Source: Synergistaceae bacterium (GTDB taxonomy: Bacteria > Synergistota > Synergistia > Synergistales > Synergistaceae). Taken from it: 35,190 bases of DNA. Location: assembly GCA_031263445.1 (NCBI GenBank), contig JAISFV010000009.1, positions 1 through 35,190 of the forward strand, given 5' to 3'. Of the stretch, positions 32,180 to 35,190 are shown in pieces (positions within the stretch are counted from its first letter, which is position 1; each line of letters starts with the position of its first letter). The position numbers were made by a program, and so were the translations under genes. The notes below the pieces were generated by a model. It did no database searches. It was given only the letters and a program-made list of their open reading frames with translations, and was not told the DNA's origin.

Positions 32180-33317
32180 ATGGTAAATTTGCCTGTCAGC
32201 ACCGTCATGTCCAACCTGCGCTCGTCGTCAGGCGAGTTGCGTGACGGTCTTTGACCTGCCGGGCCTTTTGTCCGCTGCGGAAAAACTGACGGAGCGCTCC
32301 CTGTCACCGGGCTTCTGGGAGAGCGAGGACGCCAAAGAAGTGACGAGGGATCTGGCGCTCGCCCGCTCGCGGCTCGACAAGTGGGACGAGGTCGCCTCGG
32401 AGCTAGCCGAGCTGGAGGCGTTCGCGGAGATGCTCGCGGAGGCTGACGACCAGGAATTGGCGGGGGAGTTCTATGAGAGGGCGGACGCGCTCGCCAAAAA
32501 GATAGAGGAGGACAAGATACTAGTACTGCTGGACGAGGAATACGACCCGTCGCAGGCGATAGTCACCGTCCACGCCGGCGCGGGCGGGCTTGACTCGCAG
32601 GACTGGTGCGAGATGTTGTACAGGATGTACCTGCGCTGGGCCGAGGCCAGAGGGTACGGCGTGAAGGTTCTGGACGGGCTGTCCGACCAGGAGGCCGGCA
32701 TAAAGAGCGTGACGTTTCAGGTAAACGGCGAGTTCTCGTATGGATATCTGAAGGGCGAAGCAGGAGTGCACAGGCTCGTCCGCATCTCCCCCTTCGACTC
32801 GGCGAAACGCCGTCACACGAGCTTTGCATCGGTCGAGGTGATCCCGGTGCTGCCGGACAGCGTCCAGGTCGAGATACGCCCCGAGGACCTGAAGATGGAC
32901 ACGTTCCGCTCCAGCGGGGCGGGCGGCCAGCACGTCAACATGACGGACTCGGCGGTGAGGATAACGCACATCCCCAGCGGGATAATCGTGAGCTGTCAGG
33001 TCGAGCGCTCGCAGCACATGAACAGGGCGACCGCCATGCAGGTGCTGCGCTCCAGGCTCTTCGAGCGCACCCTGAGGGAGCGCCGCGAACAGCTCGAGTC
33101 CATTCAGGGGGAGAAACGGGCTATCGCGTGGGGCAGCCAGATTCGCTCGTACACGCTCCAGCCGTTCCAGCTCATAAAGGATCACAGGTCGGGCTGCGAG
33201 GTGGGCAACGTGGACGCCGTGCTGGACGGAGATCTCGACGGGCTCATAATGGCTTACCTCCGGTTCGCGAAGACCGGGCAGACCTGCGGAACAAAAGCGG
33301 GCGGCGAGGGGGACTGA
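32180..33317 (+). CDS. prfB: Peptide chain release factor 2, with programmed +1 frameshift
   Basis: RF2 reads UGA and UAA stop codons. Translation starts at the ATG at 32180, nine bases after AAGGAGGGG. Codons 1-24 end in CTT, then an in-frame TGA (32252-32254) followed by C. A +1 shift at CTT TGA C (32249-32255) joins the main frame at GAC 32253, giving 378 residues. In the second part SPF (about 202) is the RF2-type stop-codon tripeptide, and the GGQ motif (AGGQHVNMTDSAV, near 248) triggers peptide release. The frameshift is autoregulated by RF2 level in other bacteria. The usual Shine-Dalgarno-like AGGGGG three bases before CTT is not present here. It is followed directly by the S55 peptidase gene. 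Confidence 0.95.
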
Positions 33318-33319
33318 CT

Positions 33320-35190
33320 TTGAGGAAAACAGTGTATTGGCGTGGCGTCGCGCTGGCCGGGGCGGCGTTGGCCTTTTTTATGTGCGTTTTGCCGTTCTTC
33401 CCGCGCGACGCCGCTTGCGCAGCCCAAAGGGAGGAGAGGGGGAAATTCAAGCCCTTTGTCCCGATCGACCCGATAATGCCGATCTCCCAGGTGAAGCCGG
33501 GGATGAAGGGATTCTGCCGCACCGTGGTGCGGGGCAGCGAGATCGTCTCCTTCCCCGTAGAGGTGCTGGACGTGATCCCCCGCTCCGGCACGCCGAAGAA
33601 CTTCATCCTGATCAGGGCGAGCGGCAAGGTCATTGAAGACGCGGGCGGCATAGCGGCGGGGATGAGCGGCTCGCCGCTCTACATCGGCGGCAAGCTGGCC
33701 GGCGCCATCGGATACGCGTGGCGCTTCAGCATGCACGACATGGGTCTCGTGACGCCGATAGAGGACATGATGGATGTCTGGAACTACCCGGAGCGGATCC
33801 CGTCGTTTGACCCGGCCCCGGTCGTCCCCGAGAAGCCATCGGGGCAGGCCGGCGACGCGGCGTCCGGCGATATATCGGAGCGCTGGCGGCGCCTGGTTTC
33901 GCCCGACGTGGCGAGCGGCGACGAGGAATTGGCCGCCCTCACGGCAGGCGAGCCGTTCGCGGGTTCAGGCGGCGGGCCGGACCAGACAAGCCAGCCAAAT
34001 GACCTGAACGGCTATGTCTTCGTCGGCGGGCTCTCGGAGCGCATGTCGGAGCGCGTCGGCGAACTCATCGGCAAGAAAGCCCTCCCCTTCGGCGGCGGTT
34101 CGGACGCGAACGGGCAGAAAAAGGCGAAGTTCGGCGCGAAGCTAGCACCTGGCATGGCGATAGGGGCGTCGCTCGCGTGGGGCGACGTCGAGGTGAGCGC
34201 GATAGGAACGCTGTCCGCCGTCGCGGAGGACGGCAGGTTCGTGGCGTTCGCACACCCGTTCGTGAGCCTCGGCCCCACGTCGGCGGTGGTGACGGAGGCG
34301 ACCATATCCAGGGTGATCCCGGGGATGGAGACGCCGTTCAAGTTCGGCTACACTGGCGACATCATAGGGACGATCACGCAGGACAGGCCGCAGGGGATAG
34401 GGGGGCGTGCCGGCATCTTCGCCCCTGCCGCGAGCTGCACGCTGAACCTGCGGGACGTGGACGCCGGGAGATCGTTCAAGAGGAGTTTCCAGATGGTGCA
34501 GGATAAATTCCAGTTCTCTGAGATAACGTCATACGCTATCGTCGGCCTGGTCGAGAACCTGTGGGGCCGCAACGGCGCTGGTTCCGCGAAGGTGACAGCG
34601 ACGTTCTCGGGGGGCGCGCTACCGAACGGCTGGAAGAGGACGAACGTGTTTTTCTCCGATAAGGACGTGGCAAAGGACATGCTGCAGGAGTTCAACCTCC
34701 TCACGCAGATTTTCGCGGTGAACCAGTTTCAGGAGCTGCGGCCCTTCGGCATAGACGTTGACGTAGAGATAACGGAGGATCCTAGGGTGATATTCGTCGA
34801 GGACGTCTCGGTGCCCAGCGGGCCGTTCCGCCCTGGCGAGCGGGTGTCGTTCGACATCACGCTCCGCCCCTGGCGCAAGGCCCCGTTCGTCCGCAGCTAC
34901 TCCCTCGTGATCCCTAAGAACGTCTCCGGCATCTGCGAGCTCTTGGTGCGCGGCGGCGGCATCGCCGAGGAGAGCGCGGAATACATGGAGGCGGGGTGGC
35001 GCAGCATAAGCAGCCTGCCTGTTCTCTTAGGCGAGATCGACGCGAAGGAGACGAACGACCAGATCGTGCTGGAGTTCAGGGGCCAGGAGGCGCTGGGGGA
35101 CCAGATCAAAAAGGCCCGCGCCGCCGAGCCGGAGGATCTGATGAACGACAAGCTGAAAAGCGAGATCAGGTCTGAAAAGATGAAAGAGGG
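33320..35190 (+). CDS. Exported SpoIVB-type (S55) peptidase-domain protein (3' end cut off)
   Basis: The start is TTG at 33320, two bases after the prfB stop, with GAGGGGG seven bases upstream; the frame is open to the window end (at least 623 residues). A signal peptide covers about residues 8-35. The S55 domain includes ISQVKPGMKGFCRTVVRG, GGIAAGMSGSPLY with the proposed catalytic Ser at 116 or 118, and AFAHPF with His at 312, the HPF motif of the family. SpoIVB in Bacillus is a sporulation signalling protease, but S55-domain proteins in non-sporulating diderm bacteria are of unknown role. A long linker (about 160-240) is Pro- and Gly-rich. It is probably co-transcribed with prfB. Confidence 0.85.
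   Translation, partial: MRKTVYWRGVALAGAALAFFMCVLPFFPRDAACAAQREERGKFKPFVPIDPIMPISQVKPGMKGFCRTVVRGSEIVSFPVEVLDVIPRSGTPKNFILIRASGKVIEDAGGIAAGMSGSPLYIGGKLAGAIGYAWRFSMHDMGLVTPIEDMMDVWNYPERIPSFDPAPVVPEKPSGQAGDAASGDISERWRRLVSPDVASGDEELAALTAGEPFAGSGGGPDQTSQPNDLNGYVFVGGLSERMSERVGELIGKKALPFGGGSDANGQKKAKFGAKLAPGMAIGASLAWGDVEVSAIGTLSAVAEDGRFVAFAHPFVSLGPTSAVVTEATISRVIPGMETPFKFGYTGDIIGTITQDRPQGIGGRAGIFAPAASCTLNLRDVDAGRSFKRSFQMVQDKFQFSEITSYAIVGLVENLWGRNGAGSAKVTATFSGGALPNGWKRTNVFFSDKDVAKDMLQEFNLLTQIFAVNQFQELRPFGIDVDVEITEDPRVIFVEDVSVPSGPFRPGERVSFDITLRPWRKAPFVRSYSLVIPKNVSGICELLVRGGGIAEESAEYMEAGWRSISSLPVLLGEIDAKETNDQIVLEFRGQEALGDQIKKARAAEPEDLMNDKLKSEIRSEKMKE

Noticed and set aside
1-35190. CRISPR array, rRNA operon, prophage or complete insertion sequence
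   Set aside because: No regularly spaced repeats, rRNA sequence, phage structural genes or transposase with terminal repeats were seen. The Rpn-type gene lacks terminal repeats and is treated as a stand-alone nuclease.

Overview
The window is a high-GC bacterial chromosome segment. Frequent AGG arginine and ATA isoleucine codons, GTG and TTG starts, and signal peptides beside type IV pilin-like and PilY1-like genes suggest a diderm anaerobe of the Synergistota type. That placement is inferred from gene content; no rRNA is present to fix it.

Layout. (1) 1-2600 is accessory-looking: the 3' part of a glycine-rich surface protein, a 490-base non-coding stretch with strong inverted repeats, and an Rpn/PD-(D/E)XK nuclease gene. 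(2) 2687-5320, minus strand: argH followed by a malic enzyme gene. (3) 5478-11160, plus strand: tRNA-Asn, ileS, an RluD-type pseudouridine synthase and an orphan creD. (4) 11202-13732, minus strand: an RqcH/NFACT ribosome quality-control protein and a GYF-RDD membrane protein. (5) 13941-17683, plus strand: purH-purD-purE and a YbjQ-family gene, each overlapping or nearly touching the next. (6) 17756-22044, minus strand: a PhoA-type alkaline phosphatase, then an exported CxxC protein, an ABC ATPase and a permease with a His-rich loop, probably a metal-linked ABC system. (7) 22455-32025, plus strand: a type IV pilus tip/minor-pilin island with a 1,607-residue PilY1-like protein, a FecR-domain protein, four prepilin-like proteins and a small exported Cys protein, interrupted by the 3' remnant of a hicB antitoxin gene. 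(8) 32180-35190, plus strand: prfB with a programmed +1 frameshift, then a SpoIVB-type (S55) peptidase gene that runs off the end.

How it fits together. The housekeeping genes (argH, ileS, pur genes, prfB, rqcH) form short, tightly spaced operons. The most distinctive block is the pilus island. Its prepilins depart from the usual rules (Ala instead of Gly before the cleavage site in two, no Glu at +5 in one), and they sit with a very large PilY1-like protein whose metal site is partly degenerate and which has a calcium-loop-like tail. The best candidates for little-described biology are this island, the His-rich ABC/CxxC set, and the PurE that lacks the class I second histidine.
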